Notes under the pieces: model-generated
What the model was told of the DNA's origin: nothing
The model's database searches: none
What the model saw: only the letters and a program-made list of their open reading frames with translations
Shown here: piece by piece, positions 1 through 4,940 of the stretch
How the letters are laid out: each line of letters begins with the position of its first letter
How positions within the stretch are numbered: the stretch's first letter is position 1
Assembly (NCBI GenBank): GCA_021793945.1
Contig: JAJYRT010000098.1
Span: forward strand, 1-6,619
Origin: Thermoplasmata archaeon
GTDB taxonomy: Archaea; Thermoplasmatota; Thermoplasmata; Thermoplasmatales; Thermoplasmataceae
DNA length: 6,619 nucleotides
Direction: 5' to 3'
Program-made: the position numbers and the translations under genes

Positions 1-36
1 ACCGGGAGGTCACCGGTTCAAATCCGGTCGGCCCCA
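1..36 (+). tRNA. 3' part of a host tRNA gene (integration target)
   Basis: This is the 3' half of a tRNA cut by the window edge, starting in the anticodon loop. Bases 2-6 (ccggg) fit the 3' strand of the anticodon stem and 7-11 (aggtc) a standard 5-base variable loop. Bases 12-16 and 24-28 (accgg/ccggt) form a perfect 5-bp T stem around the loop ttcaaat. Bases 29-35 (cggcccc) are the 3' acceptor strand, with discriminator A36. CCA is not encoded. The anticodon lies outside the window, so the amino acid cannot be given; the missing 5' acceptor strand should be GGGGCCG. The last 17 bases recur at 6493-6509, which marks this tRNA as the attachment site of the element. Confidence 0.88.
20..36. 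other. att core at the tRNA 3' end (host junction)
   Basis: This is the part of the direct repeat that lies in the tRNA: T loop end, T-stem 3' strand, acceptor 3' strand and discriminator. Integrases of archaeal elements commonly recombine at tRNA 3' ends and restore the tRNA by supplying an identical 3' end. The core is the maximal left edge of identity (base 19 is C here, T at 6492). The exact crossover within it cannot be seen. Confidence 0.7.
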
Positions 37-75
37 CTCAGTTCTAATCCTTCCTTCCTGCACTTCTAAAACTTC

Positions 76-82
76 TATTTTT
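76..82 (+). terminator. Possible T-tract terminator of the tRNA gene
   Basis: The + strand reads tattttt about 40 bases after the tRNA discriminator, with further pyrimidine-rich sequence downstream. Archaeal RNA polymerase can terminate at T-rich tracts without a hairpin. The tract lies in element DNA just beyond the integrase stop codon, so the element may supply the terminator of the interrupted tRNA. There is no other support. Confidence 0.25.
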
Positions 83-86
83 CCTT

Positions 87-746
87 TCATATGGCTATTG
101 CCTCCTCATATTCGAAAAAATCATGTTGCTGAACTCCTGTGTATAAATCATATATTTCACCCTGTACGTCTGAACTCAACATATGCGTGTACCTCTGAGT
201 GCTCTTTATGGAACCATGACCAAGATGGATCTGTACCTTTCTCATGTCCACGCCCATTTTAAGCAATCTTGTAGCACAGTAGTGCCTCATGGCATGCGGA
301 TGCAGTTGTGCCACTCCAGCAGCAATACCTGCTTCTTTGACCAGTTTTCTGATCACTGCGGGCTTTAATCTTCCGTATTCCCCGGTCCAAAGTGCCTTTG
401 TATCTGTGTTTTCCCTGAATTCTTTAACATATCTGTCTATCATTTCCAACGTGGAGGGAGATAATGCCACAAATCTGTCCTTTTCTCCCTTTGAAGACCG
501 AATGAAGTATCCCTTTTCCCTTCTTTCATCCAAATTCATTTTAAGCAACTCAGATACCCTCATTCCACCTTCAGCAAGGACTCTGATAATCAATGCAGTC
601 TTAAACCACTTCCTCTGATGAGCTGGTTCCCTAAGATAGTCTCTTAAACTCTCTTTGAAAACTATAATATTTGAATCAAAAGGATTTGTCAAGTGAAAAA
701 TACAGACATTATGGTGATTGGTGTCGAGTTTCTTTAGCAGACTCAT
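87..746 (-). CDS. att-proximal tyrosine recombinase (Xer-like integrase, 219 aa)
   Basis: This is a site-specific tyrosine recombinase, very likely the enzyme acting at the adjacent att site. All six family residues are visible: R63 (GGMRVSELL), K86 (SSKGEKD), H151 and R154 (HAMRH), H177 (LGHGS) and nucleophile Y186 (TQRYTHM). The fold matches the XerA/XerC/XerD catalytic domain, starting near residue 31. Relatives are usually about 280-300 residues, so the N-terminal core-binding domain is essentially missing; the frame upstream has only 11 more codons before TAA, with no ATG. ATG 744-746 lies 23 bases after the HEPN gene stop and has no ribosome binding site. A TATA-like tttata at 779-784 could give a short leader. 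The stop TGA overlaps the ATG of the next ORF. The gene converges on the tRNA, so its read-through is antisense to it. Confidence 0.9.
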   Translation of the reverse strand: MSLLKKLDTNHHNVCIFHLTNPFDSNIIVFKESLRDYLREPAHQRKWFKTALIIRVLAEGGMRVSELLKMNLDERREKGYFIRSSKGEKDRFVALSPSTLEMIDRYVKEFRENTDTKALWTGEYGRLKPAVIRKLVKEAGIAAGVAQLHPHAMRHYCATRLLKMGVDMRKVQIHLGHGSIKSTQRYTHMLSSDVQGEIYDLYTGVQQHDFFEYEEAIAI

Positions 747-769
747 TACAAAAGACGCTTCAATTAAAC

Positions 770-1726
770 TTATCCTGGTTTATACATTATGTCGCAGGCT
801 CTCAAAGTCTTCTCTGCGTCTTTCAAAATTTTCCCTCTCTCCATTAGATAATAACCGAGCCTTTGTGCCACCGCATATAACTTAGGATAGTATTGAATAA
901 TTTCTCGGGATTCTTTAGAATTTATTGAAGAATGAACTAAGTTGTTCCTCAATTCTTGAAGATGTTTTAATTCATTATTTGAAAAATCACTTCCAATCTT
1001 TTTCAATGGAACTGAGAGTTTGTCAACACTTGAAAGCATTATACTTTTCCCTTCAGTTAGCCTTTTTACTTTTGCTTCTGGAAGGTATTTCCTGAAGGCC
1101 TCAACATCGCCTCCCTCATTTATAGCTTCCTTAAATTGTATGTCTGCAGCCGTTTCTATTGCTTTCCATAATGATAAAAAACTGTGTTCGTTTTCATAAG
1201 AAGCAAGCGAAAATCCCATGAGTGAAATAAATCTGTCAATTTCGCTACCCACAGTCACCTTATTTAGCAAGGAATCAACTGTAGAATATGATAATCTTAA
1301 CGAGTTTCGCAGTTTATTCTCAGCTTCTCTCCTGTGCTCCGGGAAAACCATATTTGGGTTCAAATAGGATTTGCCCTCCATTGTCTGCGGCATCATAAAA
1401 TGGCTACTTGCCATGATATAATTCATTGTAAAGGAGTGCCCAGAAACAAAAGCCAAGTAATTCCTTATCCTCTTTAATTCTTCAATAATTTTGAACATCA
1501 AATCACCCAAGTCTGGTTCTGAGAAAGTTCTTCTAAAACCGTGTTGTGGAAACTTGATAACTGTATATTTTCCTCCACTTCTTTCGCCGATTGTCATCGG
1601 TCCAAAAAATGTCCTCGTTATCAGAATGCCTTCTCCTTTCACCATCTCATCTGGCGTTTTTAGATTTGGATCATGTTGAAGAAGTTCCAGTTCCTTTTGC
1701 AATTCTAAAGTGTATTCATTAGTCAT
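770..1726 (-). CDS. HEPN-domain protein, Apea-like (318 aa), candidate RNase/defence factor
   Basis: The C-terminal half looks like a HEPN domain: an F-L-S-L-W-K-A-I-E helix at 183-191, and L-Q-E-L-R-N-N-L-V-H at 256-265, giving R260-x4-H265, the RX4-6H motif of HEPN ribonucleases. The pairing of F-x-x-L-W-x-A-x-E with R-N-x-L-V-H is typical of Apea-like HEPN proteins of defence and abortive-infection systems. The first 160 residues include a hydrophobic segment (about 74-105) and no domain I recognise. ATG 1724-1726 has gggag five bases upstream (1732-1736). The gene lies 93 bases after the second recombinase and 23 bases before the integrase, so it is element cargo or a recombination partner. 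No antitoxin-like nucleotidyltransferase lies beside it. The HEPN assignment is fairly secure; nuclease activity and a defence role are inferred. Confidence 0.72.
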   Translation of the reverse strand: MTNEYTLELQKELELLQHDPNLKTPDEMVKGEGILITRTFFGPMTIGERSGGKYTVIKFPQHGFRRTFSEPDLGDLMFKIIEELKRIRNYLAFVSGHSFTMNYIMASSHFMMPQTMEGKSYLNPNMVFPEHRREAENKLRNSLRLSYSTVDSLLNKVTVGSEIDRFISLMGFSLASYENEHSFLSLWKAIETAADIQFKEAINEGGDVEAFRKYLPEAKVKRLTEGKSIMLSSVDKLSVPLKKIGSDFSNNELKHLQELRNNLVHSSINSKESREIIQYYPKLYAVAQRLGYYLMERGKILKDAEKTLRACDIMYKPG

Positions 1727-1794
1727 TTATTCTCCCACTTGAGACCTGTTGTTCCACCATTGAATATGGCCTTGTTGGATAGTGACTGTATACC

Positions 1795-1801
1795 ATTTAT
1801 A
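1795..1801 (-). promoter_or_regulatory. Possible TATA box for the HEPN-integrase unit
   Basis: The minus strand reads tataaat here, in the 93-base gap between the second recombinase stop (1820) and the HEPN start (1726). A start about 25 bases downstream would leave a roughly 45-base leader ending in the gggag site. Read-through from the recombinase gene is equally possible. Confidence 0.35.
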
Positions 1802-1819
1802 CATAGTCATCGTATGAAA

Positions 1820-2380
1820 TCATATCCACCCCTCAATCCATTTTCTCATTTCTTTGCGATCATATTCTTCAAATGGGATATTAACGTAATGCTCGTACTG
1901 TGTTACGGTAGAGTGTCCTTGACTCAATGCAATCTGCAGAGCCTTATCCGGATAATAGAACACTAACCATGATTCCCAAGTTTTTCGGAAAGTTTTGTTG
2001 TTAACTGGTGGTCCTTCAAGGATCCTTTTTGACAACCTTCTCATCTTCATATCAAATGCAGGAAGTTCAGGCAAAGGATGCGGAGCCTGGAATAGATCAG
2101 GAATGAGGGTCTTGCCGATATCACTTAACCTTATGGCCCTCTCTTTCTGCTTTGCCTTAACTTTCATCATAGATCCACGAGGAAGATAAACGAATCTTCC
2201 ATCCAACCAGTCAGGATTCTCTCTGAATCTCTGCAATTCAGCATACCTCATTCCAGTAACCAGGAGAGAAGTGCAGATTCTTTTCATGTTGATATCCAGT
2301 TTATCCCTCAGTGTCTCCCATTCAGATGGCCTTAGGATTCTGACTTCAAACTTTTCTGAAGATCTTACGATGGCTCTCAA
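1820..2380 (-). CDS. Second tyrosine recombinase, archaeal type (at least 186 aa; N-terminus uncertain)
   Basis: This is a phage-type integrase of the archaeal plasmid/virus kind, distinct from the gene at 87-746. Counting from TTG 2378-2380: R45 (TGMRYAEL), a lysine-rich beta-hairpin (73-79), K129-x-x-R132 (KTFR; Lys replaces the box-II His, a substitution reported in some archaeal integrases), H156 (QGHS) and Y165 in EHYVNIPF. Y165 is nine residues after H156, the same spacing as in the first recombinase, so it is the likelier nucleophile than Y162. A core-binding domain is absent. The TTG has no ribosome binding site and is probably not the real start: the frame stays open upstream, and a leaderless promoter points to ATG 2439-2441 in the other frame, one base out of phase. 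The protein would have about 206 residues if the frames join. A second recombinase suggests fusion of two elements or a separate excision or dimer-resolution job. Confidence 0.82.
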   Translation of the reverse strand: MRAIVRSSEKFEVRILRPSEWETLRDKLDINMKRICTSLLVTGMRYAELQRFRENPDWLDGRFVYLPRGSMMKVKAKQKERAIRLSDIGKTLIPDLFQAPHPLPELPAFDMKMRRLSKRILEGPPVNNKTFRKTWESWLVFYYPDKALQIALSQGHSTVTQYEHYVNIPFEEYDRKEMRKWIEGWI

Positions 2381-2399
2381 AATGGCTGTTAAGTTTATG

Positions 2400-2441
2400 T
2401 CAAGACTTAATGGTTTTTCTATCCTCCTTATATATTGACAT
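2400..2441 (-). pseudogene. Out-of-frame 5' end of the second recombinase gene (or a 13-codon leader ORF)
   Basis: ATG 2439-2441 starts MSIYKEDRKTIKS and stops at TGA 2400-2402. It sits where a leaderless start is expected, about 23 bases after the TATA box at 2461-2468. Removing one A from the A5 run within the aagGAGGatagaaaaacc segment puts this start in frame with the recombinase, giving MSIYKEDRKPLSLDINLTAI followed by the body. The options are a real inactivating frameshift, a sequencing error in the homopolymer, or programmed +1 frameshifting. Confidence 0.5.
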
Positions 2442-2460
2442 TTGAAAATCAGATTGTATG

Positions 2461-2468
2461 TATATAAA
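2461..2468 (-). promoter_or_regulatory. TATA box of the second recombinase gene
   Basis: The minus strand reads tttatata, centred about 23-24 bases before ATG 2441, close to the usual archaeal TATA-to-start distance for a leaderless message. The rest of the 2381-2566 gap shows no other gene; a ttattttt stretch at about 2539-2546 (minus strand), just past the membrane gene stop, could terminate that transcript. Confidence 0.55.
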
Positions 2469-2566
2469 GGGCGTTAAGTTTTACCCTAAAAGTTAACTTT
2501 GATACTTTTGATGTTAGAGCATCTCATAACCGACTCAAAAATAAGGTTAGGTGTTATGGAGGAAAT

Positions 2567-2902
2567 TTATCTCGAACTCATGTCATTTGTTCTATTGAAC
2601 TTATAATAAAGAACGAGATGGAACAGTATGCCTATTACTATTGATAAGAGTGGGATTAACCCGTAAAAGACGATAAACAATAAGAGTGAGTACGAAAAAA
2701 ATGTAACTTGCTCTAAATAAAAAAATACGAGTTCTCCAAGGGAGGAAATTGAGAGGAAAACACCAATAAGAAATTTAAGGTTTCCTCTTTTTTCTGCTTT
2801 AACCTTAAATGTCCCATGAACGAGTGCATCGGCAGTTAAACCCAGTCCAATTATAAGGAATGGAATGAAGTAATACCATATCTGTTGAACATACGGAGAC
2901 AT
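2567..2902 (-). CDS. Small polytopic membrane protein (111 aa), candidate immunity partner
   Basis: I do not recognise a family. Hydrophobic segments lie at about residues 8-28, 43-63 and 69-99. The last is long enough for two passes, so 3-4 membrane helices are expected. Basic residues fall in the loop at 33-43 (KVKAEKRGNLK) and the tail (YYKFNRTND). ATG 2900-2902 has no ribosome binding site, but a TATA-like tttaaata lies about 27 bases upstream, which fits a leaderless start. The gene directly follows the secreted-protein gene on the same strand; its start is 25 bases past that stop, with a perfect palindrome between. A small multi-pass protein behind a secreted protein with a hydrophobic hairpin is the layout of many bacteriocin/immunity pairs. 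That role is inferred from position and topology only. Confidence 0.72.
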   Translation of the reverse strand: MSPYVQQIWYYFIPFLIIGLGLTADALVHGTFKVKAEKRGNLKFLIGVFLSISSLGELVFFYLEQVTFFSYSLLLFIVFYGLIPLLSIVIGILFHLVLYYKFNRTNDMSSR

Positions 2903-2918
2903 ATTTATCTAAAAATAA

Positions 2919-2941
2919 ATGCCGTATTTAAAATACGGCAT
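2919..2941. repeat. Perfect 11-bp palindrome at the end of the secreted-protein gene
   Basis: Arms atgccgtattt (2919-2929) and aaatacggcat (2931-2941) flank one base. The palindrome contains the stop codon of the secreted-protein gene (2928-2930) and the TATA-like box of the membrane gene. Minus-strand transcripts continue into tttattttt, so the hairpin could act as a terminator or end stabiliser. As DNA it could equally be an operator for a dimeric regulator. Confidence 0.7.
2926..2933 (-). promoter_or_regulatory. TATA-like box of the membrane-protein gene
   Basis: The minus strand reads tttaaata, centred 27-28 bases before ATG 2902, the expected spacing for a leaderless archaeal message. 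It lies inside the 11-bp palindrome, so hairpin, operator and promoter functions may compete there. Confidence 0.45.
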
Positions 2942-3938
2942 CATATAATCCAACCCAGTTGGGTTCTGGATAACTTACAAAATTGTTCTGACCATAGACA
3001 TTGGCAAAATTGTTCCAGGAGTTCAAGAAATCTGTCTGCGCGGTTGAGGATGGCCAAGGTGCAGCGTTGAAGACCGGTATCATATTTCCATTCGCCATAT
3101 GACCATAGATATTAAACTGTGAAATTGTGTTATAAAAGTAAAAACTGTAGCCATAAATCAACTGGAAATATGGTGGGTTTAAATTCATCGTACTTGAAAA
3201 GGCAGAGTAAAGATTGTTTTCCGCATTGTAAAAGTCATAACCCAAAGCAGCAACCAAAGCTGTGCCTAGCACAGGAAGTATCACAGCAGCCGCTCCATCA
3301 GTACCCCAAGCGGCAATGAGAAATTCGAGTCCAAGTAAAGTTCCATCAATTAATCCGATACCGCTAAGATGGCTGCTTATAAATCCATAATATGAATAAG
3401 CGTTAGCTTCGTTTGTAAATTTCAGATTCGTATAGTACACGGTGCCTATAGTTTCAGTCCAGAATAGAATTGTAGTTTTGATGGGGAACTCATTTACCAT
3501 GACCAGTGGATCTTGTGACTGGTTTGTCAGATTGGAGATGCTTTGAGTTTTCTCTAAATTATTGTAGTTGTCTTGCATTTCGATTCTTGTTATGTTGTTC
3601 ATGACTAGTTGGGAACTAGGAACAGAATTCTGAAACTCTGCAAAGTAGTCTCTTGCACTACTTTCATTCAATTTGCGGATCTGTTTAATCGGAAGCTTCA
3701 TTTCCTGGTGCAACCAGGTCAAGAACATTTGGTTAAGTTTCATCTCAAGCGATTTTAGATTAGTGCCAAGGTTTGAATGTTCAAAGGGCGTAGACGAAAT
3801 TTCCGCAATTGAACTTGTTATTCTGCTATCAGTGCCATTAGTTTGGGTTTTAATATGAGTTGACCCGTCAGCGAGGCTTGGTAAAACCATTACAAACGCC
3901 GCAATTATTGAAACAACTATTATAATTTTCCTATTCAT
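2928..3938 (-). CDS. Secreted protein with signal peptide and hydrophobic hairpin (336 aa), function unknown
   Basis: ATG 3936-3938 is chosen over an upstream GTG (3983) because it has a TATA box 27 bases ahead and opens directly with a signal peptide: MNRK, a hydrophobic core, then PSLA before DGS, a likely cleavage site. The mature part has no cysteine. Five Asn-X-Ser/Thr sequons occur in the N-terminal third (NGT, NES, NIT, NLT, NQS), which fits an exported, possibly glycosylated protein. About 45 residues of Gly/Ala/Leu-rich sequence (near 190-235 of the mature frame count, around GTLLGLEFLIAAW and ILPVLGTALVAALG) could form a membrane-inserting hairpin. The C-terminal third is rich in Tyr, Phe and Asn. 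It is followed by a small membrane protein. A pore-forming archaeocin, a viral surface/fusion protein or a cell-surface protein are all possible; I recognise no family. Confidence 0.8.
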   Translation of the reverse strand: MNRKIIIVVSIIAAFVMVLPSLADGSTHIKTQTNGTDSRITSSIAEISSTPFEHSNLGTNLKSLEMKLNQMFLTWLHQEMKLPIKQIRKLNESSARDYFAEFQNSVPSSQLVMNNITRIEMQDNYNNLEKTQSISNLTNQSQDPLVMVNEFPIKTTILFWTETIGTVYYTNLKFTNEANAYSYYGFISSHLSGIGLIDGTLLGLEFLIAAWGTDGAAAVILPVLGTALVAALGYDFYNAENNLYSAFSSTMNLNPPYFQLIYGYSFYFYNTISQFNIYGHMANGNMIPVFNAAPWPSSTAQTDFLNSWNNFANVYGQNNFVSYPEPNWVGLYDAVF

Positions 3939-3959
3939 GAAGTTAAATATAACGCATAT

Positions 3960-3969
3960 TTTAATTAAA
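3960..3969 (-). promoter_or_regulatory. TATA box of the secreted-protein gene
   Basis: The sequence tttaattaaa is centred 27 bases before ATG 3938 with no ribosome binding site between, the pattern of a leaderless archaeal promoter. It supports the ATG at 3938 over the upstream GTG at 3983. Confidence 0.6.
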
Positions 3970-4303
3970 TCTATTGTAGCCACTGACCCTAAATCAACTT
4001 GCCAATTTTGAGTCCGATTTATCTCAGAAATTAGATGTATACCGGATTATTTTATTTAAATCATTGACTTGTTGAGTATCAAACCCCTTTATTTTTTCTT
4101 GAGGGTTATCTATATTTGCGCCGGTCGTTATTTTTCTTCAATAATAGTGAATAGAGGACTCAGAAATTACAGATTGGAAAAGTGAATCTGTTTAAAATAT
4201 CAAAAAAAAATATTTCATCATAGATTTTATAATCCTATTAACAAGGTTGCAAATGTTATGCGAAAACCGATGATTCTACCTTCCTTCGGGAAATATGTCA
4301 TAA
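3970..4303. other. Intergenic region, 334 bases, AT-rich
   Basis: I see no convincing gene on either strand. The region contains an 11-bp direct repeat ctcagaaatta at 4023-4033 and 4159-4169, a run of nine T on the minus strand (4202-4210), and a weak aaccc/gggtt inverted pair near 4080-4107. As the longest gene-free stretch in an element with no recognisable replication protein, it is the default place to look for an origin, but no iteron array or strong dyad shows one. Confidence 0.5.
4202..4210 (-). terminator. T9 tract, likely terminator of the regulator operon
   Basis: Nine consecutive T on the minus strand, followed after gata by more T, lie downstream of the zinc-ribbon gene and the small ORF. 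Oligo-T on the non-template strand is the main archaeal termination signal. No strong hairpin precedes it. Confidence 0.4.
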
Positions 4304-4378
4304 TCACGATTTAAGTTTCTTATTTAACTCTACAGTGATATCTGTTTTTCTTTTCCATTTAGCATACTTGTCGGCCAT
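4304..4378 (-). CDS. Candidate small basic protein (24 aa; up to 40 codons open)
   Basis: From ATG 4376-4378 the frame reads MADKYAKWKRKTDITVELNK plus KLKS, then TGA 4304-4306. The same frame is open back to 4426 (EIKERILEKFVRFKYY before the Met) with protein-like composition, which suggests either a longer protein with an unusual start or a decayed gene fragment. A purine-rich aaggag at 4416-4421 would serve ATT 4410-4412 in this frame, or TTG in another frame, poorly. The product is strongly basic, compatible with nucleic-acid binding. It lies 60-110 bases after the zinc-ribbon stop and before the T9 tract. Without homologues it remains a candidate. Confidence 0.33.
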   Translation of the reverse strand: MADKYAKWKRKTDITVELNKKLKS

Positions 4379-4430
4379 ATAGTATTTAAATCGGACAAAT
4401 TTCTCAAGAATTCTCTCCTTAATTTCTTAA

Positions 4431-4441
4431 CTATATAATAT
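4431..4441. promoter_or_regulatory. TATA-like element in a nearly symmetric AT tract
   Basis: The tract ctatataatat can be read as a TATA box on either strand. On the minus strand it lies 20-30 bases ahead of the small-ORF region. On the + strand it precedes a strong aaaggagg (4462-4469) that leads only to TTG plus 11 codons (4476-4511, stop TGA). No clear gene decides the direction. Confidence 0.3.
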
Positions 4442-4454
4442 ATGAAAAGTTAGA

Positions 4455-4527
4455 CACCACCAAAGGAGGACAAAATTGTTTAGATATTATGTTAAATACA
4501 GGAAAACGTGAAGTGTCCTCCATGGTG
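4455..4527. repeat. Interrupted inverted repeat over the 3' end of the zinc-ribbon gene
   Basis: The perfect 8-bp arms ggaggaca (4465-4472) and tgtcctcc (4514-4521) are flanked by outer arms cacca (4455-4459) and tggtg (4523-4527). The result is a two-part stem with a 41-base loop. It spans the zinc-ribbon stop codon (4487-4489). In minus-strand RNA it could protect the 3' end. In + strand RNA it would sequester the aaaggagg motif. Confidence 0.5.
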
Positions 4528-4936
4528 CCATCTTCTGTCCTTGGGGACATTTACAGGCTGTTACATTCGAATCATCAGCATCTGGGACTCTGTTCTTCTC
4601 AGTTTCTACTTTCTGCTCACAATTCGGGCATGTTGTACGCTTTGAAGAGCCTGTGAATCTCCATATATAACTGCAATGATTGCATTTGACATCATATCCT
4701 GAAGACCGACTCTCCTTTTCCAGAATGTACACTCTGGTTTCACAGTTAGGACACCGGGCAACTCGCAGGAAACCTGTATAGCCCCAGAAATAACCACATT
4801 CACCGCATGTCAATGGGATTCCATCGCTTGAATCCCCGGATCTTCCTGTCAACTTTTCTTCAAATACCTGAATAAATTCTAAATGAGATGGATTAGTGAT
4901 ATCTATCCAATTCTCATAGAATGAAAAGAGAGACAT
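4487..4936 (-). CDS. Double zinc-ribbon protein (149 aa)
   Basis: Two similar Cys4 modules follow one another. The first has C-G-E-C-G-Y-F-W-G-Y-T-G followed by C-P-N-C; the second has C-N-H-C-S-Y-I-W-R-F-T-G followed by C-P-N-C. In both, CxxC is followed by x2-3-W-x-[FY]-T-G and then CPNC, so each probably binds one zinc and the pair arose by internal duplication. A further C-x-C follows near the C-terminus. The spacing resembles zinc ribbons in small archaeal nucleic-acid-binding or transcription-related proteins; the partner is unknown. ATG 4934-4936 and TTG 4937-4939 both fit: the gaggggatt near the 3' end of the upstream gene lies 9 or 6 bases away. The gene starts within five bases of the upstream stop, so the two are co-translated and probably act together. 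Confidence 0.8.
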   Translation of the reverse strand: MSLFSFYENWIDITNPSHLEFIQVFEEKLTGRSGDSSDGIPLTCGECGYFWGYTGFLRVARCPNCETRVYILEKESRSSGYDVKCNHCSYIWRFTGSSKRTTCPNCEQKVETEKNRVPDADDSNVTACKCPQGQKMAPWRTLHVFLYLT

Positions 4937-4940
4937 CAAT

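Larger units (their letters stand above)
10..90 (-). pseudogene. Integration-truncated stub of the 71-codon ORF
   Basis: The minus-strand ORF starting at ATG 88-90 overlaps the integrase stop (87-89) as ATGA. It encodes the same first 24 residues as the ORF at 6348-6563 (MKGKIEVLEVQEGRIRTEWG, then RPDL). Entering the tRNA it adds only N-R and stops at TGA 10-12, so 26 residues remain of 71. This is the expected result of recombination inside the ORF: the 3' coding part stays at the other end of the element. A 26-residue product is unlikely to be functional. Confidence 0.6.
20..146. repeat. Left copy of the 127-bp direct repeat (tRNA/element junction)
   Basis: Bases 20-146 match 6493-6619 at a constant offset of 6473. 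Bases 20-127 are identical; the two mismatches are at 128 and 135. The repeat covers the last 17 tRNA bases and the 3' end of the integrase gene. Upstream of base 20 the copies diverge at once: here there is a real T arm, whereas the right copy has unrelated sequence. This copy is therefore the recombined tRNA-side junction. The match reaches the window end, so the full repeat length is unknown. Confidence 0.9.

Noticed and set aside
183..618. Plus-strand ORFs of 61 and 109 codons opposite the integrase
   Set aside because: They are shadows of the integrase, whose catalytic motifs are all on the minus strand. Their translations are cysteine/serine-rich without domain features, and no ribosome binding site precedes them.
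87..746. SSV-type split integrase, with this gene being the int(C) half
   Set aside because: In the right copy the att core again lies outside the integrase frame, beyond its stop codon, so integration does not split the gene. The short N-terminus is a property of the gene itself.
3939..3983. Upstream GTG start giving a 351-residue secreted protein
   Set aside because: It would place 15 residues before the signal peptide, has no ribosome binding site, and overlaps the TATA box that is correctly spaced for ATG 3938.
4023..4169. Direct repeat ctcagaaatta as origin iterons
   Set aside because: There are only two copies, 136 bases apart, with no extended similarity or further units. This is too little to call an origin.
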